Source: Glebionis coronaria (taxonomy: Eukaryota; Streptophyta; Magnoliopsida; Asterales; Asteraceae). Taken from it: a DNA stretch of 64,000 nucleotides. Both the position numbers and the translations under genes were made by a program. The notes under the pieces are model-generated. The model did not search any database, was not told the origin of the DNA, and saw only the letters and a list, made by a program, of their open reading frames with translations. The stretch spans positions 290,575,147 through 290,639,146 of the forward strand of contig CM046875.1 of NCBI GenBank assembly GCA_025667525.1, in the 5' to 3' direction. The number at the start of each line of letters is the position of its first letter. Position 1 is the first letter of the stretch. This document shows, one piece after another, positions 11,246 to 22,369 of this stretch.

Positions 11246-14200
11246 TATAACACTCTCAATTTTCGTATCAGTACAGTGGAAGGGTCTTTCAGAGTGTTAC
11301 GGGATAACACAATAACTCCAATCATAGACAACACATAAAAATGGTTGTACAAGGTTCAACATACATTCATTCGATAAAAAGTTTTAAAGTTTACAACAGG
11401 TCCCAAATTATACAGGTCATTAAGTTTACAAAACATAGATCAAATGAATATTTTTAATATTATGTGGGCCATCAGAGTCGATCTCCATCCGGATTACCTT
11501 CAAGCACCTGAGATAAAAACATGCAAAAATCATATCAGCGAATGCCGAGTGAATTCATATAGTTTAATAAAAACCGTTATATAAAACAATCGTTAAAATC
11601 AGAACACAAGTATAATATCGGAAGTAAGTCCTCGTATTTCTAGTCAGGCAATATATAAATCAAGCATACATCTTAAACCGTCCATGAGACCGTAGCCTCA
11701 ATATTACCATAATAGGTAATATATTCATCGTTATTTGCATCGTTGTTGTATTGTATATAGGATTATTATTAGCCGCATGACATTGTTACCTTACTGTGAA
11801 AACAATGGGCCGTGAACCCGACAAACAATTTGCCCATCTAAGTTAGCGTGTCGTCACAAAAATCACGCTATGTAATCTTCTCATACATAAATTCGCTTAC
11901 CAATCAATGTGGTACGACGGGGATCAACCGTCAAGGCGTGAATTGGGGTGATCGTCCCCGAATAGTACTATCATATGCATAAGCGTCTACCAAATCCCGG
12001 TAGTTCACAATTCATGCTAATGGGACTTTAAGTGACATAACCTAACTACTAATAATCCTTTTTATCTCTTTTATAGGGTCATAGCATCATTCGGGTCCAT
12101 ATCATTAAGCATACCATCGGGACTACTTGTGTTCTATTTTATAAAAAACTAGCATGTTATCTCCCTCGCGGGTTTACAAATCATTTTATAAAACATTTAA
12201 AAGAGTACGAGGCTATGAACTCACGTTGATAATGAAAGGCGGATTATCGGCTACGGGCGTGCTTCGGTCACGGAAACCTATATAAATAATAATCGGTCTT
12301 AGACTTTTGTCCAATGACTTTATCCAAATAACAATATACATATGATGATTTTTGTACATATTATGATGATCAAGTGTGTTTATATATCCTTGTTTACTCA
12401 TTTTAGTGTTTACGTATTGGTAACTTTTTACTAGTTTACTAGTTTTACCTATTTACCTATTTTAAGTCCAATAAGCTTAGTATAAGTTCTTTAACTTGTA
12501 TTATTTCATTTTATACTTATATTATCAGTATTTACACTTTACATGTTGGGCCCAAATGGGTTAATCCCAATAAGTACTTTTTATAAGTGTTTAACTTATT
12601 TAGTCCAATTATTAGTCCAATATGCTTACTTAGCTCGTTAATGTCCGTATGTCCTATAGTTCGGGTTTTATCGGTTTTTACTTGTATTAGATACTTATAT
12701 ATATCAATATATGACTTTTAAAAACTTTTCCTTAGACGTGTTTGATCGTCTAAGTTTTAATTGGCGAAAAACGTTAATTTTACGGTAATAGCCGAAAAAG
12801 TCGTAAAAATCATGTTTATAGTTTTTATAACTTATAGATATTATTCAACTACCATTTTTATAAATTGTCCATTTATTTAACCTTACACATATTTATATAA
12901 ATGAAATTCATAAGTTAGTGGGTTTTAATTTTCACATTTTATACTATATAATTTGAGTGCTTATATAATAGTATTAAACATTAATTCTTCAAAATCTGAT
13001 TTTTATTTTCATCTTCACCATTTTTATCATATCTAGAGTTATACACTGAATTAGAAGCTCATTTTTGGATGGCATGAACTTCATATTATGTGCTACAATT
13101 AACTTAGTTATAGCTACTGCTCATTTTAAGTTTAACTATCCTTATCAGTCCCTACAAAACAGCTTATTCAGATTAGCACACTCATCTTGTTTTGATCATA
13201 TCTCACTCATTTTAATGATTCCATTGCATGGCCAACTCTCACATGTGTATAACATCTTGTACTTACTGTAAATTGATTCTACCATGCAAATTTATCAGTT
13301 CAAGGTTTGGTTATATACTGTTTTTATACAGCCAACAAATTAAGCATGATTTTAGCCTTGTTTCTTATGGTTATTAATCTTTTTAAGCATATTTATCAAC
13401 ACTTGATCCCCAAACAAAATTTTTATCATCATATATTCATCGTATACATATACAACAAGAAAGAAAATACATTTGATCTTTACAAAAATAACAAGAGAAA
13501 ATAGAAAGGATGATCTTCTTTACCAACCAAGAGTATATCTTGTTTTTGGAAGACAAGAACTTGATGAACACCAAATGTATCCCCAAGATCATCAAACACC
13601 AAGAAAGTAAGTTGAGAAATCAGCCCTAGGACATAAGCAATTCACCTCCTTTGTTGTTAAAATGGCCACCAAGTAATCAAGGCTTCAAGGTAACTCCATA
13701 ATATAGCTAGATAACAAGTATTTTGTGGTTAGAAAAGTTCAAAAGGGGTGTTTGTTCTTGAAGTGGGACGGCAATGGTGATGGAGTTGAGAGAGTTTTTA
13801 GTTGTTTTTGCATGAGAGAAATGGTGGTATGTGAGAAGCTAGTTGTTTTTGTTAGTTTGGTTGGTAAAAACTAGCTTAAGTGTTAAGCTAAGCTTACACT
13901 TGTAAGCTACTAGTTTACATGATGCCACATCTTTGATGTGGTGTCATGTTTGGCCGTCCCCTGTTATAGTGGGGTGGGATAAATTATTTTGTCCCATCCC
14001 GCTAATTTACGGGTACTACTCGATTCTAGTTTCCTCGATTTGCATGCCCTCGGGTCGTTTCACGAAAAACGTTTTTATAAATTATGAATCAACGGCACAA
14101 AACGAATTCAATAAAAATTGTCTCATCAAAAACGGAGTTCAAAAACGTAAATACTTAATCCTAAGGTTTCCGATTTAATCGTAAAGGACGCTAAATTATG

Positions 14201-14318
14201 CACGTAATCCCAAATTTAAATCCGTAAATTGTGAGTTCATCAACCAACACAAAAATAAGTTTCAAAATATTATTATACGAGAAAATAATTCACTACCTGA
14301 AAATGTTAGATTGTCACA
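11246..14318 (-). repeat. 3' LTR, Tekay-like copy 2
   Basis: This LTR of about 3.07 kb pairs with 22370-25440. On the plus strand it runs from TATAACACTC to GATTGTCACA; the partner starts TGTAACACTC, so the terminal TG has mutated to TA at 11246-11247. No conserved reading frame is visible in it. Confidence 0.92.
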
Positions 14319-14332
14319 GCTTTTCCTCCTAA
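14319..14332 (-). other. Polypurine tract, Tekay-like copy 2
   Basis: On the minus strand AGGAGGAAAAGC ends exactly at the LTR start TGTGACAATC. It is the expected plus-strand primer of the element. Confidence 0.8.
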
Positions 14333-14359
14333 AAGGGATCAACGTCCTCGTGATCCATT

Positions 14360-15660
14360 TCATTTTGATGTCCGTTTCTTATTGAAATCGAAGAGGTGCG
14401 GATATTTCTTCCACATTTCATCCTCTCGTTCCCAAGTATATTCCGGTCCATGCTTTGAATTCCATCGGATCTTGACAATAGGTATCCGACTTTGTTTCAG
14501 TTGCTTTACCTCACGATCCATAACCTCTACGGGTTCTTCGATAAAATGCAACTTTCCATCTATTCGAACCTTATCCAACGAAATTTTCTCATCACTCACT
14601 ACTAGACCTTTCTTCAGATTAGATACATTGAATGTGTTGTGAACACCATGAAGTTCTGGGGGTAACTCTAGTTTATAAGCCACCGGATCTACTCTAGATA
14701 AAATCTTAAAGGGTCCAATATAACGGGGATTCAATTTCCCTCGTTTTCTAAATCTTATAACGCCTTTCCATGGCGATACTTTCAGCATTACTTGGTCACC
14801 CACATTAAACTCCATTGGCTTCCGCCGCACATCCGCGTAACTTTTCTGTCTACTACGGGCAGTCAACAACCTATTCTTAATCTGAACTATCATCTCTGTA
14901 GTCTCCCAGATCAATTCTGGTCCCGTGAGCTGGGTATCCCCAACTTCACTCCAACATACAGGAGATTTACACTTCCTACCATACAAAGCTTCAAACGATG
15001 CAGCCTTAATACTAGAATGGTAACTATTGTTATACGAAAACTCTGCTAACGGCAAATGTTTATCCTAATTCTTACCAAAATCTAACACACAAGCTCTCAA
15101 CATATCTTCTAGTGTTTGTATCGTCCTTTCACTCTGCCCATCAATCTGGGGGTGATAAGAAGTTCTTATGTCGAGATTCGTTCCCAAAGATCTTTGGAGA
15201 GATTTCCAAAAATTCGATGCGAATCTAGGATCTCGATGTGAAATGATCAATACAGGCACTCCATGCTTGCATACAACATTCTCAAGGTATATACGAGTCA
15301 GCTTCTCCAGTGAGAACTGCTCTTTAACCGGAATAAAGTGTGCTGATTTGGTCAGTCTATCGACAATAACCCAAATCGAGTTATTTCCAGATGATGTTCT
15401 AGGAAGCTTGGTGATAAAGTCCATCGTAATTCGCTCCCACTTCCATTCAGGAATCTTTGGTTGTTGAAGTAGTCCTGATGGCTTTTGATGTTCAGCTTTA
15501 ACTCTAGCACAAGTCAAGCATTGAAGAACATACATAGCAATATCAGCTTTCATATTCGGCCACCAGTACAACTTCTTCAAATCATGGTACATTTTATCAG
15601 ATCCTGGATGAATGGAATACTTAGATTTATGGGATTCTAACATATTCAAATCTCTTAAGC
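14360..15660 (-). pseudogene. pol: Integrase and chromodomain-like tail, Tekay-like copy 2
   Basis: The zinc-binding start (about 15650-15480, with a histidine segment and C-x2-C) is better kept than in copy 1. The DDE core follows (M-D-F-I near 15418; the second motif has S-H-R-D in place of S-D-R-D, a changed catalytic aspartate; S-E-R-T near 15125). A TAG near 15063, at a codon that is TGG in copy 1, separates it from 15055-14360, which holds the rest of integrase and the chromodomain-like tail with T-W-E and D-E-M motifs. The last frame of 231 codons is open to the stop at 14360. One missing catalytic residue and one stop make it inactive. Confidence 0.87.
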
Positions 15661-17229
15661 CTCCAAACTTAGGTATCTACATACGACCTCTTAAGCATTT
15701 CACTCCATCAGCTCTAACCTCTAAAGGATCTCCTTCTCCTCGGAACCCATCATTAACAAAATTTTCCCTCTTACAAGCTTCTATTTGCGCATTTCTAATT
15801 TGCTCAGGCAAATTATTGTGCACGGTCAAGACTAGAGAACATACCCTGATAGGCTCTCTATCTTTCCTGCTTAATGCATCGGCAACAACATTGGCTTTTC
15901 CTGGGTGATATTTTATATCACAATCATAATCACTTAACAACTCTATCCATCTTCGTTGCCTCATGTTCAATTCCTTCTGGTCGAGAATATACTGTAGGCT
16001 TTTGTGATCGGTGAATACCGTACACTTGGTGCCATACAGATAATGTATCCACAACATAAGAGCAAAGACTACAGCTCCTAACTCAAGATCATGAGTAGTA
16101 TAATTCTACTCATTCTTCCTTAATTTCCTAGAAGCATAAGCTATCACATTCTCTCGCTGCATCAAAACAGCTCCATAGCCTCTAAGAGATGCATCACAAT
16201 ACACTAAAAAATCTTCACTCCAGTCGGGTAATGACAAAATTGGCGCACTACATAATTTTTGCTTCAATGTCTGAAATGCTCCATCTTCATCACTTCCCCA
16301 AACGAAAGGTTTATTCTTCTGGGTAAGCTTAGTCAAGGGTTTAGCTATCAAAGAAAATTCTTTAATGAATCGCCTATAATAGCCAGCCAATCCTAAGAAC
16401 TGTCTCACTTCCGTTGGCATTGTCGGTGCAAACCAATTCTTAATGGCTTCAACCTTTGCAGGATCAACATGAATTCCATCTTTGTTAATCACATGACCAA
16501 GAAATTACACATAATCTAACCAAAAATCACATTTCGAAAACTTAGCATACAATTTTTCATCCTTCAACATATTCAAAACAATCCTTAAATGTTCTCTATG
16601 TTCATCTTCATTCTTAGAATAGATTAGAATATCGTCAATAAACACAATCACAAATTTATCCAAGTAGGACTTGCACACTCGATTCATTAAATCCATGAAA
16701 ACCGCAGGTGCGTTAGTTAACCCAAATGGCATTACTTGAAACCCATAGTGTCCATAACAAGTTCTAAATGCAGTTATAGGAATATCTTCTTCACGGACGT
16801 GAAGTTGGTGATATCCTGACCGCAAATCTATCTCAGAATACACACTAGATCCTTGTAGTTGATCAAACAAATCAGCAATCCTAGGTAAAGGATATCGATT
16901 TTTAATTGTCAACTTATTCAGTTCCTGCTACTGATGAATGGATCAACGAACTGAATATCTTTCCAAATCCGACTGCAGCTCCAGCTATAATCAATGCACA
17001 TACGGGAAGATCCATCCTTCTTCTTAACGAACAAGACTAGAGCTCCCCAAGGCGACAAGCTCGGTCGAATAAAACCTTTATCAGACAACTCCTTAAGTTG
17101 CTCAGATAACTCCTTTAATTCTGAAAGGGCTAATCGGTAAGGCGTACGTGCCACCGATGCAGCACCAGGAATTAAATCGATTTAAAACTCTACTTGCCTT
17201 ATCGGTGGAAGTCCGGGTAAATCTTTAGG
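15661..17229 (-). pseudogene. pol: Reverse transcriptase and RNase H, Tekay-like copy 2
   Basis: The RT body at 16912-16505 is open and keeps F-I-D-D (about 16644-16633). Upstream, at the C-I-D-Y motif, a 59-bp foreign insert (16926-16984) breaks the frame and adds a stop. Downstream stops: TAA near 16504, TAG near 16105 (GAG in copy 1) and TAG near 15676 (TGG in copy 1). RNase H (about 16270-15860) keeps Y-C-D-A-S, T-D-H-K-S and A-D-A-L-S-R. The N-terminal linker continues to 17229, where a solo LTR separates it from gag and protease. Confidence 0.87.
16926..16984 (-). other. 59-bp insert resembling mitochondrial atp9
   Basis: Copy 1 reads straight through the C-I-D-Y-R-E-L-N site, while copy 2 has 59 extra bases. 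On the minus strand, one frame of the insert reads [16 protein letters not shown] plus S-V-A. This resembles the first membrane helix of plant mitochondrial ATP synthase subunit 9, which I remember as G-A-A-V-G-I-G-N-V-F-S-S-L-I-H-S-V-A. It is not a multiple of three and has no flanking duplication that I can see, so it looks like filler captured during break repair. The short length limits confidence. Confidence 0.6.
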
Positions 17230-17234
17230 AAATA
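17230..17234. other. Target site duplication AAATA of the solo LTR
   Basis: AAATA precedes the solo LTR and recurs at 19093-19097. Copy 1 has the uninterrupted site, confirming the insertion point in the protease-RT linker. Confidence 0.9.
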
Positions 17235-17734
17235 TGATATGTGTGAAAACACACATCTTTTCTACCACTTAATTGCAATAATAACCGGACCAAAACATGT
17301 ATTTTATGTCTTTTATGTCGGAATTATGCGTGGTTTGTGTTTTTGTTGTGATTTAGGACGAAAAGGTGAAAAGTGGAGAAAACACGGGAATTCACGGGCA
17401 TTTACGGACTTTTATTGAAGAAAAAGATGAAAGACGAAGTCAAGAAGTCAAGAGTGCAAAAAGAACGGAAGTCCAAGATCAATTCTGAAGATTTATCGAA
17501 GAAATAGTCAAAAGACGGAAGTTTATCAAAAGCCGAAGAATTCAAGTCTATTTTATTGAAGAATTTAAGACGAGTTCAAAGAAATCCCGAAGCCAAAAGT
17601 CCCTTAAGTCCAAGTTTAAAGAAGATTAGAAGAAAATGACTAAGTATGCAATTAATGAAGATTAAAAGAAGGAGGGACTTAATGACGCAATTAAGAGAAA
17701 AGGAAAGAGGGGAGGAAGCTTCCTTAATCCTCCC

Positions 17735-17744
17735 CTATAAATAG
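17735..17744 (+). promoter_or_regulatory. TATA box of solo LTR
   Basis: CTATAAATAG follows a GC-richer stretch about 500 bases into the LTR. The Athila LTRs have a similar box at the corresponding place (about 49115 and 58726). Confidence 0.6.
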
Positions 17745-18240
17745 TCATTAGTTGTAATCTTTTCATTTTGTTGGATAGCTTGACAAAATATCTCTTCCAC
17801 TTTTATTTACTTGCACCTTTAATTACTTGCACATTTAAATACATGTTATGCACCTTAATTACCTTTTAATTTCAAGTAAGTGTTCTTTAATTTTCTGGAT
17901 TTAAATTTCTCATTCTACCTTTCTTTCTTGCTTAATCTTTGATTTATATGCTTTTTATCTTGTTAACTTGTTTAAAGATTTCATTTTTATGCTTTTGATT
18001 CTTTTAAATCATTTATTTTCATAGCTTATTTGTTTTATTTTCAAGTTTATAAAGTTTTTATAAAAGTTATTTTTCGTATAAAAAGTTGTTTTTCTTAATG
18101 TTTATCTTTTTCGTGTTTTAAAAGTTGTTAAATTTCAGTCTAGTAGCTTATTTTCATACGGTTTAACTTAGGATTTCATATAGTGCTTATTTAGGATTTT
18201 AGCTTATTTGTTTAGCTTATATTTGGTACTTTTCCTCGTA

Positions 18241-18731
18241 TTCCGATTGGGGTAAATCGGAAAAGGGTGTATCTTTCCGATTGGCGTGATCAGAAAAGGG
18301 TTTTGACATTCCTATCTGTATTCCGATTGGGGGGGATTTATCTACATTCCGATTGGTGGACATCTTGGTATTCCGATCAGTAAGGTTTTGATCATTCCGA
18401 TCAAAGGTAAGTTCTACATTCCGATCGGATAAGGTGACAATATTCCGATTGGTACTTTGGTTCTTATTCCGATCTGGTTTGGTTATAACATTCCGATTGA
18501 GGTGTTAGTTGGGTATTCCGATAGGAAGAAGTGACATATTCCGATTACGGGTTCCAATCTACATTCCGTCCAGGGTCTACCCCGTATTCCGATCAAGAGT
18601 CTTTACCATATTCCGACCAGGTAGGTTTGTGGTATTCCGATTGGGACTTGTGACAGCAATTCCGATTGGTATTCCGAAGACAACATTCCGATCAGGTCAG
18701 GGTAAGGCTGATCGGAATACATTCCGATTGG
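18241..18731 (+). repeat. ATTCCGATTGG-type motif array
   Basis: About twenty copies of an 8-11 bp motif occur in 490 bases. Seventeen have exact TTCCGAT, and three are variants (TTCCGTC, TTCCGAC, TTCCGAA). They are spaced about 20-30 bases apart by non-repeated sequence, and a few copies are inverted. Spacers are irregular, so this is neither a simple tandem repeat nor a CRISPR. Confidence 0.85.
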
Positions 18732-19097
18732 AGTGTGTTTTCTTATGCTTTGTCTTGTTTAATTTTTACGTTATCATTTTTATACTTGTCTAATTTTAAT
18801 TCTCGTCAAGTTTTAATTTTTAGTCATTTAAATTAATTTACTTTTCAAAAAGCTTTTAAATATCGCACCTTTCTTTTTAATTTGATTTAGATTTAATTTC
18901 ACGCTCTTTTAATACTTGCCCTTTACTTTAACGACAGTTACTTTTAAGTCTTGCACATTTAAATTAAAAACCAACCAAAAATATTCTTTTTCACCAAAAT
19001 AAAACTGAGTCACATAGAGAACCTAGATCAATTCGATTAGACCAACACAACGAACTTTAACTTTCTTACGGGGTGTCAAAAGCCTAGTATCAAAATA

Positions 19098-20786
19098 CCT
19101 CAGGAAATTCACAAATAATAGGTACATCTTCCAATCGTTTTTCCCTAGACTCATTCCCGGTTACTTGAGCTAAGAATAACTCACAACCGTTGCTGATGTA
19201 CTTTTGGACTTTAATACATGAAACGATTTTTAAACGGGATTCACCTCGATTACCATCAATTACTAACGTCCTATTCCTAAGAGGAATCTTAACCTTCTTC
19301 TCTCCGCATAAAATAGTAGCATTATTCAACGACATCCAATCCATACCAATAATAATATCAAAACTACCTAATTTTGTCAACATCAAATCAATCGGAAAGG
19401 AATAGTTCAAGAGATTTAGAGAGCATCCTTCTAATAGCTTAATAGTTTTCACTAATTTACCATCAGCCAATTCCACCTCGTAACTGGTATTTATCTCAAC
19501 AGGTTCAATGTAAATAAGGGCACTAAATTTAGTGGATACAAAGCTCCTATCAGCACCCGAATCAAATAAGGCAACAACATAATTATTGTTGAGTAAAAAC
19601 GTACCGGTAACGACATTCGGATCCTCTTTCTTCACCTCAATTGTTCCAAGTTGATAGACACCATCCTGGGGGTTTCTTCCAGGTACAATCGCTTTCAACT
19701 TGGGGCATTCGGATTTCCTATTACCTTCTTCATTACAGTTGAAGCAAATGGTTCCCTTATTACACCTTTCAACCTTGTGTCCAAGCTTTCCGCAATTTCG
19801 GCACTTCCAGCAATCGCCAGCATGCCTCTTGTTGCCACACTTAGGACATCTATCATCGTTGCGCGGTGTGTTATTGGTAAGAGCATTTGCATTCCCCTTT
19901 TTCTTGTTCTGACGGCGATTAAAATTCTTCCTATTATCACCTCTATCTACACGATCACCGTCTCCCTTTCTTTTCTCACCTACACGGGCTTCATCTTCCC
20001 TATCCTGAATTATCTGTCCAATGAGTTGGTAAGCCATTCGAACAGCATCATCAAGCAGTGGTTTAGATGATGTCACGTCCCCCCGGATATTCCTGGTCAA
20101 CCCTTTAATATATTGTTCATTTCGGATCTCTTCGGGTTCCACCAATCGAGGACATAGCAAGGCCAACTCATGGAATCGGTTTGTGTAACTATCAATGTCC
20201 ACACCTTTCATTCGCAGATGAATCAACTCTTGTTCTAACCTAATAATCACACTACGGGGACAAAACTCCAAAGTCATCCACTTCTTAATTTTAGCCCAAG
20301 GAGTAGCATTAGCAGCATCAATACCCATGAAAGCAATTCTCCCGTTCCACCAAGTCAACGCACGACCTTTAAGAGTAGCCATAGAAAAAGTCACCTTATC
20401 TTCCTCCTTACACTTACTAATCCGAAACACCGACTCAATCTTCTCAATCCACTGGCTTAATCCTACAGCACTTCAGTTCCATTAAAAGGTAGAGGTTCAC
20501 ACTTCATGAATGTCACATAAGTACAACCACCAACTTCAGGTGCATTAGTTCCAAGTCCTCCTACATTTCCTCCAGCATTAGCATTCACAATATTATCATT
20601 CACATTCACATTAGTACCGCCAATCCCACTACCGCCAGCTCCACTACCGCCAGCTCCACTACCGCCAGCTCCACTACCGCCAGCTTCATTTCTAGCATTT
20701 GCCATAAATTCAGTCATAGATGCGGTAACTTGCACCGTAATAATCCTACGTACATCATCCTTAGTCACAGCTTTCTTGGGCGGCAT
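19098..20786 (-). pseudogene. gag: gag and protease, Tekay-like copy 2
   Basis: The ATG at 20786 starts M-P-P-K-K, followed by a Gly/Ser tract from a 15-bp repeat (four units). A one-base deletion near 20463 shifts the frame. From 20430 to 19098 a long open frame holds the gag core (W-W-N-G-R), three zinc knuckles (about 19870-19700; the third has Asn in place of His) and the aspartic protease with D-S-G-A near 19560. It is open to the AAATA site at 19093, where the solo LTR breaks the polyprotein. This is the best preserved gag of the family in the window and the reference for lesions in copy 1. Confidence 0.9.
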
Positions 20787-21079
20787 AGTTCTATAATTTC
20801 ACAATTTCAAAGTATTAAGCATTCACCCAATCGAGGGATTCATATAATATGGATTGAATTTATAATCAAAATACAAATAAGGCACAATATGGAATTCAAG
20901 ACAAGATACATATTTCATTCGATTTGAAACAAAAGCATTGTCTTAGTTACATTCCATATCAAAGTTCTAGCACTATATATATACTCAAAATTCGTGCCAA
21001 GTCTACTACTAACAAGTCGGTTTAGTCAAAGCTACAAAAGTACAAAAGATACAAAGGTCACTACTAAATACAGACTGGT

Positions 21080-22091
21080 CTACTGAGAACCGCCAGATGG
21101 TCCATCATCCATCGTCTTCTGTATCTTTGTCGGACGATCACTAGACACATCTTCAGCTAGGCGCTTACAGATCACTCCTCTTTCAACCATGTCAGCATAA
21201 AATCTACTATTCCAACCCACGGATATATTCAACTCCTTCTCAGCTTTCTCACGCATCGCACGAGCTACATTCAACGGAATCTCCATAGAATTCACCTTTT
21301 TTCTTCATAGCAGCAAACTCACCACTTTCTAACACCGATAACCTCCTAAAAGCCTCATTCAAACCACGATCTACATCAGTCAAATCCAAACTAACCAATT
21401 CCTGCTCTTTCTCTCCAACCTTAGTCTTCGACTCCAAATAAGCAACATGAGTCTGAACAACACCTAATCAAATCTCTGTCATACTACTCTTAACACGGGA
21501 AGCATCTAGATCACGTCTCAAGGCCCATGGTGCAAGACCATCAATATGAGTAGCCTCTCGAGTACTAGACGACTCTCCTATCACACGTCTACGAGTAGCA
21601 ATACCATCAGTACCGTCAGGTGCATTATCATCCTCATCCTCCTCTGATTCAGAATCAGATTCAGACGATTCAGACATTTCATCCCTAGGTAGCTCAACCT
21701 CAGAATCAGACAAATAAACTGGTGGGGGCAAAGGATCGCCCTCTGGAACATCATAAGGATAAATAAGCTCAGCTTCCTCATCATCATCAACCTCATCGTC
21801 TATACCTACATCCTCCTCGACATCCTCGTCGTCAATCTCATCATCTAAATTATATATCCCAATCTCCTCATCATTCTCAATAACAACATTATCAATCTCA
21901 TTTTCTACCATATCAACCTGAGGGGCAATCTGATCTCCTAGTCCTATCTCGGGCTTAAGATCCTCAAATGGTTCCTCCTCATCATCCATATCATAATCTA
22001 CTAAGTCTAAATAAGGATCATCATCTACATTAGGTTCGGGAATAGCATGGTTCTCTACAGGAATATTAGGGTCAGCCATGACAATCTGCAT
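21080..22091 (-). pseudogene. Acidic accessory frame ahead of gag, copy 2
   Basis: Homologous to 245-1258 in copy 1, with the same start M-Q-I-V-M-A-D, the acidic N-terminal half, the W-A-L-R-R-D segment, helical middle and basic tail. Lesions: TGA near 21468 (GGA in copy 1), and one extra A in an A-run near 21303, which shifts the frame. The tail resumes at 21295-21080. The bipartite basic signal is weaker (KR, then TK instead of KK). Lesions differ from those of copy 1, so each copy inherited an intact frame and lost it independently, which argues that the frame was coding in the parent. Confidence 0.65.
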
Positions 22092-22354
22092 TTATATATA
22101 TATCTCGTATTAGGATAACATACTATTTAAACAATCACATACTGAAACCACGATATATACATATATATAAATTAAATTAAATATATCAAAATATATATCT
22201 TCTCAATAGGGCTTGTTGGTAACGTTGGAGATCTCTGGCACCGTTATAGTCAAAAGATTTTTCAAATATTTTCTCAAATGTTCATAGTTAAAAGATTTTG
22301 AAAAGTTTTGTTCAAAACCTTGGTTTTTAAAATCTTTTGTTCTTTATAATGAGA

Positions 22355-22366
22355 GCTCTGATACCA
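22355..22366 (-). other. Primer binding site, initiator tRNA-Met, Tekay-like copy 2
   Basis: On the minus strand TGGTATCAGAGC begins three bases after the LTR end. It is complementary to the 3' end of plant initiator tRNA-Met. Confidence 0.9.
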
Positions 22367-22369
22367 AAC

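Larger units (their letters stand above)
17235..19092 (+). repeat. Solo LTR of an Athila-related element
   Basis: This sequence of about 1.86 kb runs from TGATATGTGTG to TAGTATCA between AAATA duplications, with no coding interior. Its start and middle (17235-17400) align with the Athila LTRs at 48674 and 58286, including the stretch around GGAATTATGCGTGGTTTGTG. A TATA box CTATAAATAG lies at 17735-17744. The 3' third holds an array of about twenty ATTCCGAT-type motifs (18241-18731). It formed by recombination between two LTRs. The predicted short frames in it only translate the array. Confidence 0.9.

Noticed and set aside
13933..14178. 81-codon frame repeated at 25055-25300 and elsewhere in reverse
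   Set aside because: A stretch near the LTR start shared by all Tekay LTRs; stops and indels in copies 1 and 3 show it is not a conserved protein.
18241..18731. Possible CRISPR array
   Set aside because: Repeats are 8-11 bases with irregular spacers inside a plant LTR; there is no cas gene and the setting is eukaryotic.
18509..18793. 94-codon frame with repeating I/F-R-x-G pattern
   Set aside because: The pattern is a translation of the TTCCGAT motif array; there is no start context and it is broken in the related Athila LTRs.
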